A stretch of DNA of 64,000 bases from Martinezella lusitana (GTDB lineage: Bacteria > Pseudomonadota > Alphaproteobacteria > Rhizobiales > Rhizobiaceae). Made by a program: the position numbers and the translations under genes. How positions within the stretch are numbered: position 1 is the first letter of the stretch; each line of letters starts with the position of its first letter. Location: positions 62,001-126,000 of the forward strand of contig NZ_FMAF01000007.1 of NCBI RefSeq assembly GCF_900094565.1, given 5' to 3'. The notes beneath the pieces were generated by a model. That model searched no databases and was not told the origin of the DNA. It saw nothing but the letters and a program-made list of their open reading frames with translations. Shown here in pieces: positions 25,139 through 34,300 of the stretch.

Positions 25139-26062
25139 TTATCTTCCGACCACGGCATTGATCTTTTCGCCGAATTTCGCCAGCTCCTCGCCCATCGCCT
25201 TGGCGACGACCTCGGTCGCGTGGGTGAGCTGGCGCCTGCGCGACACGACGATGCCGACCTCAAGATTGTGCAGTTTCGAGCCGGCGATCGGGATCGCGAC
25301 GGCCTCTCCCGCCTCCAGCTCGCGCAGGAGGCCGAGCGGCGTGAAGAAGGCGACGCCTTCGCCGGAGAGGATCAGGGGCTTGAGCATCATCTGATTGTTT
25401 GTGGCGACCAGCGTGCGGCCGACTCGGTTGAGCGCGCCGAGCTCAACCGCGATCATCGAGCTCATGACTTCGTTATCGAGCTGCAGCAGCATGTTGAACT
25501 GGGCGCATTCCTGCAAGGTCACCGACCTTTGCCGCGCGAGCGGATGGGTTCTGGAAACGATCACCATCAACGGCATGGGCACGCCATGGATGAGCTTCAT
25601 GTCATGCGGACGGGCGAGATCGAAGGTCACGCCGATATCGACGTCTCCCTCGGCGAGGAAGCGGAAAATATTGTTGTAATTGTCGGTGCGGATCCGAAAA
25701 TCCACTGCCGGATGCTTCTTGTGGAAGCTGGACACGAATTCCGGCAGGAACTGAATGGCGAGGCTGTCGAGCGCGGCGATGTGGACGCGGCCGGTGCTTT
25801 TGCCGTGGAGATCGCCGAGATTGGATTTCATGATCTCGTATTCATGCAGCGTTTCCTTGGCGTGCCGCAGCACGATTTCTCCTGCCGACGTCAACCGCAA
25901 GCCATCGGAGAAGCGCTCGAACAGCGGTGTGCCGAGCTCGTCCTCCAACTTCTTGATCTGGCGGCTGACGGCGGAGGTTGCGACATGCAACTCGTCGGAT
26001 GCCTTGCGGATCGATCCGGAGCGCGCGACCTCGGCGAAATACTTCAGGATGCTGGCATGCAT
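25139..26062 (-). CDS. LysR-family regulator of the catabolic operon
   Basis: A 307-residue LysR protein. The helix-turn-helix is at residues 4-62 (LKYFAEVARSGSIRKASDEL; SAVSRQIKKLEDELGTPLFE). The effector-binding domain follows (GRVHIAALDSLAIQFLPEF; SGEGVAFFTPLG). It sits inside the same-strand operon, 35 bases after the enoyl-CoA hydratase gene and 9 before the amidohydrolase gene, an unusual in-line rather than divergent position. It probably responds to the pathway substrate or an acyl-CoA/acid intermediate. Confidence 0.9.
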   Translation of the reverse strand: MHASILKYFAEVARSGSIRKASDELHVATSAVSRQIKKLEDELGTPLFERFSDGLRLTSAGEIVLRHAKETLHEYEIMKSNLGDLHGKSTGRVHIAALDSLAIQFLPEFVSSFHKKHPAVDFRIRTDNYNNIFRFLAEGDVDIGVTFDLARPHDMKLIHGVPMPLMVIVSRTHPLARQRSVTLQECAQFNMLLQLDNEVMSSMIAVELGALNRVGRTLVATNNQMMLKPLILSGEGVAFFTPLGLLRELEAGEAVAIPIAGSKLHNLEVGIVVSRRRQLTHATEVVAKAMGEELAKFGEKINAVVGR

Positions 26063-26097
26063 GAAAAGCCCTCGGCAATCTCGAAGCTATAGCATGC

Positions 26098-26874
26098 CTA
26101 CTTGCCGCGCCAAATCGGAGCGCGCTTCTCCTTGAAGGCAGCGACACCCTCCATGGCATCCTCGCTTTTCAGTGCCTTGATCAGGGCCGGCGTTCGCAGG
26201 GCCTGGGCTTCCGCCGGGCTCAGATGGGCGGTGCGGTTCACCGTTTGCTTGATGGCGCGCAACGACAGCGGCGCGCAGGCGACGATATCCGAGATCCAGC
26301 GATCGACGGCGGCGTCAAGCTCTGCAGCCGGCACGACCTCGTTGACGATGCCGAAGCCCGCCATCTCGTCGGCGCTGAATTGCCGTCCGGTCAGCATGAC
26401 GGCCATGGCGCGATTGAAGGCGATCTTGCGCTGCAACAGGATCATGCCGCCATCGAGCGGCATGCGGCCGACGCGCGCCTCAGGCAGGCCGAAGCGGGCG
26501 GTTTCCACGGCGACGACAATATCGCAGCCGAGCACCATCTCGAAGCCGCCGCCGAGCGCATAGCCGTTGACGCGGGCAATGACAGGCACGTCGAGCGAGC
26601 GGCGAAAAGCGAGGCCACCAAAGCCGTTCTCGCGTCCGACAGCCCAATAGTCGACCCCGGAACTGCCGCTGCCGCCTTTTAGGTCGGCGCCGGCGCAGAA
26701 GGCTCTCTCGCCTGCACCGGTCAGGACAACGCAGCTGATATCGTCGCGCCGTTCTATCTCGGACCAGATCGCCTCAAGCTCCGCCTCGGTCTCGGCGTCG
26801 ACGGCGTTCATCCGGTCCGGCCGGTCGAGCGTCACGCGCGCAACCCGATCCTCGACTGAAAAGGCGACGCTCAT
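26098..26874 (-). CDS. Enoyl-CoA hydratase/isomerase family protein
   Basis: A 258-residue crotonase-fold enzyme. The N-terminal strand is VARVTLDRPDRMNAVDAE; the oxyanion-hole segments are AFCAGADLKGGSG and NGYALGGGFEMVLGCDIVV. The acidic residue that activates water is in ARFGLPEARVGRMPLDGG. The C-terminus ends FKEKRAPIWRGK, typical of the family. It would hydrate or isomerise an unsaturated acyl-CoA made after the CoA-transferase step. Start overlaps the CoA-transferase stop by 4 bases (ATGA). Confidence 0.92.
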   Translation of the reverse strand: MSVAFSVEDRVARVTLDRPDRMNAVDAETEAELEAIWSEIERRDDISCVVLTGAGERAFCAGADLKGGSGSSGVDYWAVGRENGFGGLAFRRSLDVPVIARVNGYALGGGFEMVLGCDIVVAVETARFGLPEARVGRMPLDGGMILLQRKIAFNRAMAVMLTGRQFSADEMAGFGIVNEVVPAAELDAAVDRWISDIVACAPLSLRAIKQTVNRTAHLSPAEAQALRTPALIKALKSEDAMEGVAAFKEKRAPIWRGK

Positions 26875-28028
26875 GCCGCGTCTCCCTGGAGTTCGGAAAG
26901 CGAAGCCAGGATTTCGTCATTGTGCTGGCCAAGTCGCGGTGGCGCGATCCGCACGGTCACCTGCGCTGAAGACATATCGATCGGCGAGCCGATGAGGCGG
27001 ATCGGACCGGCCGCCGTCTCGCCGGCCTCGAGGATCATCTTGTTGATGACGGTTTGTTCGTCCTTCAGCGCTTCCGGCAGTGAGCGCACCGGCGCGCAAA
27101 GGATATCGACACCCTCCAGCCGCTCGATCCAGTGCGCCGTACTGTTTTTGGCGAAATTGTCGCGGAAGATTGCCTGCAATTCCGGCCGCAGCGCCATCTG
27201 GGCGTCGAAATCCTTGTAGTGCGGATACTGCGACAGGTCCTCAATTTCAAGCGCCTCGCAGATATCGCGCAGCGGATTTGGCTTGAAGGCCCCGACCATG
27301 ACGATGGCGCCATCCGTGGTTTCGAAAACGCCGGTCAGCGGGAAGGCGCCCCAGTTCAGGTCCTTCTGCCGCATCAGATGCGTCGTGCCTTCCTGCATCT
27401 GCATGGCGATCATGGAATTGTAGAGGCTGACGGCCACCTGCTGGCCTTCGCCTGATTTGTCGCGCTGCAGGAGAGCGAGCAGGATCCCCTGGACAAGATG
27501 CATGCCGGCCGAATAGTCGGCGAGCGGCGTCGCGTAGATTGACGTCGGATGGCTGCTGTCGGACTTGCGGCGCATGACGCCGGAGACGGCCTGCGCCAGC
27601 ACGTCCTGGCCGCCCTTGTGCTGGTAGGGGCCGCTTAAGCCGAAGCCGGTGCCGACGGCATAGATCAGGCGCGGGTTGATCTTTTTCAGGTCTTCGTAGC
27701 CGAAGCCCATGCGTTCCATGACGCCAGGGCGGAAATTGTTGACGACGACATCGGCCGTCTCGATCAGCGTCAGCACGGACTTTTGTGCCGTCGGATCTTT
27801 CAGGTCCAGCGCCAGGCTCTTCTTGTTACGGTTCAACGAGCAGAAGACGGGATTGTTAAGGCCGTCCGGATCGGAGCCGAGCGACCAGCGGGAGAGATCG
27901 CCAATCTTGACCTTCTCGATCTTGATGACCTCGGCACCATAATCCGCCAGGACCTGCGTGCAGGATGGGCCAAGCATCACCTGCGTAAAATCGATCACGC
28001 GAATTCCGTCGAGTGGCAAAGTCGTCAT
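26871..28028 (-). CDS. Class III CoA-transferase (CaiB/BaiF family)
   Basis: A 385-residue CoA-transferase that moves CoA between carboxylic acids. The N-terminal GIRVIDFTQVMLGPSCTQVL and LADYGAEVIKIEK are family hallmarks. The catalytic aspartate lies in AVSGVMRRKSDSS / TPLADYSAGMHLVQG, and RNKKSLALDLKDP follows the first domain. It overlaps the FAD-oxidoreductase gene and the hydratase gene by 4 bases on each side. In context it activates a carboxylate for beta-oxidation-like processing. Donor and acceptor cannot be told. Confidence 0.92.
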   Translation of the reverse strand: MTTLPLDGIRVIDFTQVMLGPSCTQVLADYGAEVIKIEKVKIGDLSRWSLGSDPDGLNNPVFCSLNRNKKSLALDLKDPTAQKSVLTLIETADVVVNNFRPGVMERMGFGYEDLKKINPRLIYAVGTGFGLSGPYQHKGGQDVLAQAVSGVMRRKSDSSHPTSIYATPLADYSAGMHLVQGILLALLQRDKSGEGQQVAVSLYNSMIAMQMQEGTTHLMRQKDLNWGAFPLTGVFETTDGAIVMVGAFKPNPLRDICEALEIEDLSQYPHYKDFDAQMALRPELQAIFRDNFAKNSTAHWIERLEGVDILCAPVRSLPEALKDEQTVINKMILEAGETAAGPIRLIGSPIDMSSAQVTVRIAPPRLGQHNDEILASLSELQGDAA

Positions 28029-29383
28029 TCTGCAGCCTCCAAATATGTCGCGTTCTCCGAGGGAATGTCGCCGGGATCGGCTCCCTGAGCCCGCATCTGC
28101 TTCTGTATTGCGCTGACATCGGCCTTGCGGACGGTCGTTCCCGCGTTGAGGGCGACTGTTGCCGCGACCCCTGCCGCCTCGCCCATCGCCATGCAGGGCG
28201 GGATTTCACGGCTGGCCTTCTGTGCTTGCGGGGTTGCCGAATAGTGCCGGCCGGCGACGATCAGTTGATCGATCTCCTTCGGCAGCATCGCCCGGTAGGG
28301 CGTGTAGTAGTCGCGGCCGCGGCAGACCGTATCGGCGAAGTGACGGCGCGACATGACGTCGTCCTTGGTGACGACGTAAGCGCCTTCCAGCTGTCGTGTC
28401 TGGCGCACGCCGGTCTGCGGTGCGAAATCGACGACATAGGCATTCTCGAAGCCCGGCATCTTCTGGCGGGCAAATTCGAGCAGCTTGGCTATGCGCGAGC
28501 GGCCTTCGATCTCGGCCTTGGTCAGATCCGCCACTTTCAGGCCGCTCAGTGTCGGCATATGCGGGCAGTTCAGCCAGACGATGCCCGGCAGCGGGGTTTT
28601 CAGCCACCAGAAGGACCAGCAACCGCCGATCAGCCGCTTGGCCTCATGATCGAGCGCCTTGAAGGCTTCGGGCTCCTGCCGCTCGAAGCGCTCGGCGGCC
28701 TCCGTATCGACGCCGCCCCAGCGCGAAACCGTCGTCAGGATGAAATTGGATTCGATATGTGCAGCGCCGGCGCTGGCGGCCACATCCAGATCGCCTGTCG
28801 TGTCAATGACGACGTCGCCGAGGATGGCCTGCATGCCTTCCTTCGTCTGGCAGATCACGCCCTTGATCGTCCCATCCTCGACGATAGCCGAGGAGAACCA
28901 GCTATGGGTTCTAAGCTTGATCTTGGCTTCACCGATCATGTCGTAGGCGGCGCGCTTGAATGCGTCGGGATCGAATGCCGCCGAAAAGCAGATCGGATGC
29001 GGCATCGCCTGGGTGTGGAAGTCGAATAGACCCCAACGCGCCCAGCGCTGCCAGGCCTCCGGCGTCTCCCTGAACTCGATCATGCGGTCGCGATCGGTCG
29101 GCGTGACGCAAAGGCCCCAGACCTTCATCCGCTCGATCATTTCCATGCAGATGCCGCGCACGGTAATCTCAAGCTCGTTGATCATGTCGTCGAGCACCAG
29201 CACCATGCCGCCGGCGGCAAGGCCGCCGACATAGGGATAGCGTTCGAGAAGCGTGACGCTTGCGCCGTTCCTGGCGGCTGATACCGCTGCTGCGATGCCG
29301 GCCGGGCCGCCGCCGACCACCACCACATCGGAGCGATCGACGACAGAGATATCCCGTGCAGGCTGATGAATAACCTGTGTCAT
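28025..29383 (-). CDS. FAD-dependent oxidoreductase (FAD_oxidored family)
   Basis: A 452-residue flavoprotein. The dinucleotide-binding loop is DVVVVGGGPAGIAAAVSAA (about residues 19-37), followed by VTLLERYPYVGGLAAGGM, the signature of the PF12831-type branch. A second FAD contact is the C-terminal MAMGEAAGVAATVAL. The start follows AAGGAA. It likely oxidises a C-N, C-H or hydroxyl position of the imported compound. It heads the enzyme part of the operon, 30 bases after the permease gene and overlapping the CoA-transferase gene by 4. Confidence 0.88.
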   Translation of the reverse strand: MTQVIHQPARDISVVDRSDVVVVGGGPAGIAAAVSAARNGASVTLLERYPYVGGLAAGGMVLVLDDMINELEITVRGICMEMIERMKVWGLCVTPTDRDRMIEFRETPEAWQRWARWGLFDFHTQAMPHPICFSAAFDPDAFKRAAYDMIGEAKIKLRTHSWFSSAIVEDGTIKGVICQTKEGMQAILGDVVIDTTGDLDVAASAGAAHIESNFILTTVSRWGGVDTEAAERFERQEPEAFKALDHEAKRLIGGCWSFWWLKTPLPGIVWLNCPHMPTLSGLKVADLTKAEIEGRSRIAKLLEFARQKMPGFENAYVVDFAPQTGVRQTRQLEGAYVVTKDDVMSRRHFADTVCRGRDYYTPYRAMLPKEIDQLIVAGRHYSATPQAQKASREIPPCMAMGEAAGVAATVALNAGTTVRKADVSAIQKQMRAQGADPGDIPSENATYLEAAE

Positions 29384-29413
29384 TGGTGTTTCCTTGATGT
29401 TGTTCTTGAGCGC

Positions 29414-30247
29414 TCAGTGCTGGCCGGCCGGTTTCCAGCGGACCATCTTCGCCTCGGCGATCGACACGATGAAAAACAGGATCACGGCGAGCAGGGCGGC
29501 AATCACCACCGTTGCGTAGAGAAGCGGCGAGCGGAAATTATAGGTTGCCTCGATGATGAGCGCGCCGAGCCCGAAACTGGACCCGATCCATTCGGCCACG
29601 ATCGCCCCCATGACGCTGCTGGTCGCCGCGATCTTCAGGGCGGCGAAGAGGAAGGGCAGCGAGCTTGGAAGACGAACCTTCCAGAGGATTTCGGAATTGC
29701 TGGCCGAAAGAACCCTCATGAGATCGAGCATTGCGGGGCTCGCCGAGCGAAGCCCCTGAACCATGTTGACCAGCGTCGGGAAGAAGCAGATGAGGCCGGC
29801 GATGATGATCTTGGGGGCGACGCCGTTGCCGAAGATCAGGACCAGGATCGGCGCGACGGCGATGATCGGGATCGCCTTGATGAAGACCGCAATTGGATAG
29901 AAGGCCTTCTCTGCGGTTGCGCTGTGAACGAACCAGATCGCCAGCAGGATCGCAACGAGATTGCCGAAGACGAAACCGAGGACGGCTTCGAGCAGCGTCG
30001 GCAGGAGGTTGCGCGTGAGAGTCGCGGCATTGTCGCGAAACGCATAGAGGACATCGACCGGCGCTGGCGCCATGAAGGTCGGGATCTTGAAGATCCAGAT
30101 GACGGCCTGCCACAGCACGATGCAGCCGAGTGCGGCGAGGATCGCCGGCATGTTCGAAGACAGGACGCCGATGGTCGCGTCGAGGAGAGCCACCTTGCGC
30201 GGCGCCTTGGTGACCCCACGGATTTCGGAGTGCACGGCGTTGCTCAT
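29414..30247 (-). CDS. NitT/TauT-type ABC permease
   Basis: A 277-residue permease of the SsuC/TauC group with about six helices. The coupling-loop motif is seen as SLPFLFAALKIAATSSVMGA, ending with AEWIGSSFGLGALII. ATG 30247 overlaps the ATPase stop by 4 bases (ATGA) and has GGAGG at the right distance; an ATG two codons earlier is too close to that site. Forms the membrane part of the importer at the head of the catabolic operon. Confidence 0.92.
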   Translation of the reverse strand: MSNAVHSEIRGVTKAPRKVALLDATIGVLSSNMPAILAALGCIVLWQAVIWIFKIPTFMAPAPVDVLYAFRDNAATLTRNLLPTLLEAVLGFVFGNLVAILLAIWFVHSATAEKAFYPIAVFIKAIPIIAVAPILVLIFGNGVAPKIIIAGLICFFPTLVNMVQGLRSASPAMLDLMRVLSASNSEILWKVRLPSSLPFLFAALKIAATSSVMGAIVAEWIGSSFGLGALIIEATYNFRSPLLYATVVIAALLAVILFFIVSIAEAKMVRWKPAGQH

Positions 30248-31056
30248 ATGCATTCCTCCAGCAGGGCGCGCAGATGGGCTGTAACCCTGATGAAATCCAC
30301 CGTGTCACGCATGGAAAGCGCACGGGGATAGGGCAGGTCGACCTTCATAAAATCCTTCACCCGGCCGGGATGGGCCTGCAGCATCAGCACATGCTGGCCG
30401 AGGAAGGCCGCTTCCGGGATGGAATGGGTCACGAAGATGATGGTGGTTCCCGTTTCCCGCCAGATGCGCAGCAGTTCCTCGTTGAGCTTGTCGCGGGTGA
30501 TCTCGTCCAATGCGCCGAACGGCTCGTCCATCAGCAGGATGCGCGGCTTTGTCACCAATGCGCGGGCGATCGCCACACGCTGCCGCATGCCGCCCGACAG
30601 CTCATGCGGCAGGGCGTTCTCGCGTCCTTTCAGGCCGACCAACGCCAGCAATTCCATCGGATCGGCATAAGAGCTCTTGTCGTGCCTGCCGACTTCGAGC
30701 GGCAGGCGGACATTGTCGATGACGCTGCGCCATGGCAGCAGCGTCGCCTCCTGGAAAACGAAGGCGAAATCGCGGCCTTCGCGTGCCTGGCGCGGCTGCC
30801 GGCCGAACACCGAAACCGAGCCGTTGCTGATGTGAACGAGGTCGGCGATGCAGCGCAGCAGGGTCGACTTGCCGCAGCCCGATGGTCCCAGCATGGTGAC
30901 GAACGAGCCCTCGGGAATATCGACTGAGACGTTGGACAGGGCGGTGACCTCATTGCCCCTGTCTCCGAAGCGGATGTCGAGATCGCGAACGGAGACCGCA
31001 AGCCGTGCGGTTTCGGCACGCGGCATCGGCTCCTTGATGGTGGCGGCACTCATCAT
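30244..31056 (-). CDS. NitT/TauT-type ABC ATPase
   Basis: A 270-residue ATPase of the SsuB/TauB type. Walker A GPSGCGKSTLLRC, Q-loop FAFVFQEATLLPW, signature LSGGMRQRVAIARAL, Walker B ILLMDEPFGALDE, and switch histidine in IFVTHSIPEAAFL are all intact. ATG 31056 (or the adjacent ATG at 31053) starts 4 bases after the binding-protein stop; the frame further upstream overlaps that gene. It supplies energy for the importer. Confidence 0.93.
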   Translation of the reverse strand: MMSAATIKEPMPRAETARLAVSVRDLDIRFGDRGNEVTALSNVSVDIPEGSFVTMLGPSGCGKSTLLRCIADLVHISNGSVSVFGRQPRQAREGRDFAFVFQEATLLPWRSVIDNVRLPLEVGRHDKSSYADPMELLALVGLKGRENALPHELSGGMRQRVAIARALVTKPRILLMDEPFGALDEITRDKLNEELLRIWRETGTTIIFVTHSIPEAAFLGQHVLMLQAHPGRVKDFMKVDLPYPRALSMRDTVDFIRVTAHLRALLEECI

Positions 31057-31060
31057 CGTA

Positions 31061-32095
31061 TCACCCGATCTGTTTGCGAATGTCGGTCGTCGCATCGAGG
31101 ATCGCCATCGTGGCAACATCGTCGACGGTCGGAACCGTGCCGGCAAACTGTTTCAGGTCGGCATAGGCCTTGATCTGAGCCGTCCAATTATCCTTGTTCA
31201 TCGCGCCCCAGCCAGTTTGCTTGGTGCTGTCGCCGAAGGAGAAGTCGATGACCGAATGGACTGCTTCCAGTTCGCTTGCCTTGTCGAGATTGGGATAGGC
31301 TTCCACCAGCATGCCGACGGCTTCTTCCGGATGGTCGCGAACATAGCCCCAACCCTTGGCGGCTGCCGTCGTGAAGCGGACCAGCACGTCGGAATGCTTG
31401 TCCAGCTGCTCGTCGGTCGTGTAGTAGACGTTGGCGTAGAGCTGCAGGCCGGCATCCCAGAGCATCATGTCGACGCGATCATCTCCCAGCACCTTCAGCG
31501 CATTGGTATTCGTCACCCAGCCGGTCACCGCATCGGCCTGGCCGGTGATCAGCTGGTTCATGTCGGAGCCCATGTTGACCATCTTCACCTTGTCCTCCGG
31601 AATGCCGTTCTTGGCGAGAAGGGCGCGCAGCAGGATGAAAGCGGTGGGCTGAGTGGCGATCGTCTTGCCGATCATGTCCTTCGGCTCGCGGATCGGCGCC
31701 TTTTTCAACGAGAAATAGGTAAAGGGGTGCTTGCGATAACCAGCAAGAAACGCCTTGACCGGCATGCCGGCCGAGCGCGCGAGCATGACAGAGGGGCTCG
31801 AAGAAATCTGGCCGATGGTGGATTGTCCAGCGGCCACGCCGGCCACTCCATCGACATTCGGGCCGCCGGGCACGATGGTGAGATCGATGCCCTGTTCGGT
31901 GAAGAAGCCCTTCTTCTGGGCCGCGACTTCACCGATCAGGCCGTTGGAAGCGAGCCAGCCGAGCTGCATGCGGACCTCGGCGACATCGGCAGCCTTGCCG
32001 GCGCGAATACCGATGAAAGTCTGCGTCGCGGCGAGACCCCCGACCAACGCAGCATTGGATAGGAAGCGGCGCCGATTCATCATGAATTGAGACAT
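31061..32095 (-). CDS. NMT1/THI5-like ABC substrate-binding protein
   Basis: A 344-residue exported binding protein of the NitT/TauT/pyrimidine-precursor family. The N-terminus has a twin-arginine-like motif (NRRRFLSNAA) and a hydrophobic stretch with cleavage near GKAADV, so export may use Tat. The mature part begins VRMQLGWLASNGLIGEVAAQ and includes the family's FFTEQGIDLTIVPGGP. These proteins bind small heterocycles, sulfonates or nitrates. It is the first gene of the eight-gene minus-strand operon; GGGGAAC precedes the start. The ligand is unknown. Confidence 0.9.
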   Translation of the reverse strand: MSQFMMNRRRFLSNAALVGGLAATQTFIGIRAGKAADVAEVRMQLGWLASNGLIGEVAAQKKGFFTEQGIDLTIVPGGPNVDGVAGVAAGQSTIGQISSSPSVMLARSAGMPVKAFLAGYRKHPFTYFSLKKAPIREPKDMIGKTIATQPTAFILLRALLAKNGIPEDKVKMVNMGSDMNQLITGQADAVTGWVTNTNALKVLGDDRVDMMLWDAGLQLYANVYYTTDEQLDKHSDVLVRFTTAAAKGWGYVRDHPEEAVGMLVEAYPNLDKASELEAVHSVIDFSFGDSTKQTGWGAMNKDNWTAQIKAYADLKQFAGTVPTVDDVATMAILDATTDIRKQIG

Positions 32096-32344
32096 TCTGA
32101 TAGTTCCCCTGTTGATCGGGCGATCGGACTTTTCGTCTCGTTATCCACCGATGGAGCGATGATGGGGGAATTCAGCGTTCTAATAAAGAACAATTATGCG
32201 GATTATTGATTGCCGAAAAGGCAACGCAAAGGGCAAGCGCGTCAGCCGGCGTTTTACGTGTACGAAGTCGGCAAGATGTCGCCAATGCGCTGCGTCACCA
32301 CGCGCCGCGCAGGCGGCGAATAGGCCCATAAACCTGGGCGCTGG

Positions 32345-33064
32345 TCAGGCCGAGCGTTTGAGTTCGTCGGCCTTTGTCTGATCGACGCGGCCGCTATAGG
32401 GCAGAATGCGGCGCAGAACTTCCTGGGCGAGAGCCTGGGCATTTTGCCGGGCCTTGTCGAGATTGCTGACGCTTTCCGGGTCGATCGAATAGAGGGTTTG
32501 GCCATAGCCGAAGACTTCGCGATAAGCGGCGCGCTCGATGATGGGCGTGGAGAGCACATGGACCCGCCGGCTCGAGAGCAGTTCTTTCACCGACTGTAGT
32601 GCGCGCGTGGTGACCATCGGATTGACGCGGGTCAGCACGACCGAGTGCGGGATACGAATATCGGCGCGATCTTCCAGATACTGGAGAAGCTCGATGACAT
32701 TGGTGGCGCCCTCCGCATCCATGGCGGATCCCTGGACGGGGATGAGCACATAGTTCGAATAGCCGAGCGCCTGTGCGAGCAGGGGGCTGCGGGCGCCGGG
32801 CAAATCGATGAGAAGGAAATCGACCTCGTCGCGCAGCTTGCGTGCATGCTGGCCGAGATTGGCGGCTGTCACATAGGGAATGACGGATAGCGAAGATGGC
32901 GCCCTGTCGCCCATCCGCTCATACCATTTGGAAATCCACAACTGCGGGTCGGCGTCCAGCACAGCCACCGAAAAGCCCATTCTGACGAGCTCGCAGGCGA
33001 CGATGACGACGGCGGTGGTCTTGCCGGCGCCGCCTTTCGTATTGGCAAAGGTCAGAACGGCCAT
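32345..33064 (-). CDS. ParA/MinD-superfamily ATPase beside the che operon
   Basis: A 239-residue ParA-type ATPase. The deviant Walker A motif is TKGGAGKTT (residues about 8-16), the A' region AVLDADPQ follows, and Walker B is FLLIDLPGA. It has no DNA-binding N-terminal extension and no ParB gene next to it, so it is an orphan of the small ParA class. ATG 33064 follows GGAG. It lies 150 bases downstream of cheB on the same strand. A ParA-like protein encoded in a che operon positions chemoreceptor clusters in Rhodobacter (PpfA), so a similar role here is plausible but inferred. Other ParA duties are possible. Confidence 0.88.
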   Translation of the reverse strand: MAVLTFANTKGGAGKTTAVVIVACELVRMGFSVAVLDADPQLWISKWYERMGDRAPSSLSVIPYVTAANLGQHARKLRDEVDFLLIDLPGARSPLLAQALGYSNYVLIPVQGSAMDAEGATNVIELLQYLEDRADIRIPHSVVLTRVNPMVTTRALQSVKELLSSRRVHVLSTPIIERAAYREVFGYGQTLYSIDPESVSNLDKARQNAQALAQEVLRRILPYSGRVDQTKADELKRSA

Positions 33065-33214
33065 GGGCACTCCGTGGGGTGATCGGTCGGGCAACGCAAT
33101 GGGATGGGCGAGGGGCTGTCATGGCTTGTGGAGATGGTTACGCATTTATGGTTAACAAACCATTTTGAATGAGGCTGCAATCCGCCCCGGCAGTGGCTTT
33201 GCGCACCGTTACCA

Positions 33215-34297
33215 TCAATGCCGTTTATCGGCAGCCAGGATCTCGCGGGCGATCTGATCGAGCGCCACGGTCCTATCGACACCACCATGGGCGATCGCTT
33301 CCTTGGGCATGCCAAAAACGACGGATGTCTCCTCGTCCTGGGCGACGGTAAAGGCCCCGACCGCGTGCATTTCCTTCATGCCGCGGGCGCCGTCGTCACC
33401 CATGCCGGTCATGATGATGCCCATGGCGTTGGCCGCAGCCGATCGTGCAGCGGAGCGAAAGAGGACATCGACGGACGGCCGGTGCCGGGAGACGAGCGGA
33501 CCTTCCTTAATGGAAACGACATAACGAGCGCCCTGCCGTTCCAGCAGCATGTGCTTGCCGCCGGGTGCGATCAGAACGTGGCCGCGCAGCACAGGGTCGC
33601 CGTGTTCGGCTTCCTTGACCTCGACTTCGCAAAGGCTGTTCAGGCGTTTGGCGAAGGCAGCGGTAAATTTCTCCGGCATATGCTGCACGATGACGATGCC
33701 GGGCGTGTTGGCCGGGAGTGCCACCAGCAGTTCGCGCAGCGCCTCCGTGCCGCCCGTGGACGCGCCCACGCAGACGATCATTTCCGTGGTCTTGGCCATG
33801 GCCCTGCCGCTCGGCGGCGGCAGCACCGCATCGGCTGTCAGCTTGGCAGTCGGTCCGCTTGCGGCAACCAGGCGCCGACGCGTGGTTCCAAGCCGGGCTG
33901 CTGCGGCGCCCTTGACGGTTTCCCGGATCATCGCGGCCGTCTCCGCCAGATGATCGGCGGCCGCGATCTTGGGTTTCAGGATGACGTCGACGGCGCCGGC
34001 CTCCAGCGCCTGCATCAGGGTTTCCGAACCGGCCTCGGTCAGGGAGGAGCACATGACGACCGGAATGGGGCGCTGCGCCATCAGCTTGCGCAGGAAGGTG
34101 ATCCCATCCATGCGAGGCATTTCGACATCGAGCGTGATGACATCGGGAATTTCTTCCTGAATCTTCTTCGCGGCCACGAAGGGATCGGCGGCGACCCCCA
34201 TGATCTCGATGTCCGGATCCGCCGAGAGCACCTGTGTCATCACTTGGCGCACGCTGGCGGAGTCGTCGACAATAAGCACGCGGATCTTTCTGGCCAT
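33215..34297 (-). CDS. cheB: CheB, chemoreceptor glutamate methylesterase/deamidase
   Basis: A 360-residue two-domain enzyme. The receiver domain (residues 1-125) has the acidic pair D11-D12 and phospho-site D57 ([12 protein letters not shown]). The C-terminal esterase domain has the catalytic serine in [14 protein letters not shown], the histidine in [11 protein letters not shown] and the aspartate in [12 protein letters not shown]. It removes methyl groups from receptors when phosphorylated by CheA, giving adaptation. Last gene of the che operon, 3 bases after cheR. Confidence 0.96.
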   Translation of the reverse strand: MARKIRVLIVDDSASVRQVMTQVLSADPDIEIMGVAADPFVAAKKIQEEIPDVITLDVEMPRMDGITFLRKLMAQRPIPVVMCSSLTEAGSETLMQALEAGAVDVILKPKIAAADHLAETAAMIRETVKGAAAARLGTTRRRLVAASGPTAKLTADAVLPPPSGRAMAKTTEMIVCVGASTGGTEALRELLVALPANTPGIVIVQHMPEKFTAAFAKRLNSLCEVEVKEAEHGDPVLRGHVLIAPGGKHMLLERQGARYVVSIKEGPLVSRHRPSVDVLFRSAARSAAANAMGIIMTGMGDDGARGMKEMHAVGAFTVAQDEETSVVFGMPKEAIAHGGVDRTVALDQIAREILAADKRH

Positions 34298-34300
34298 GTG

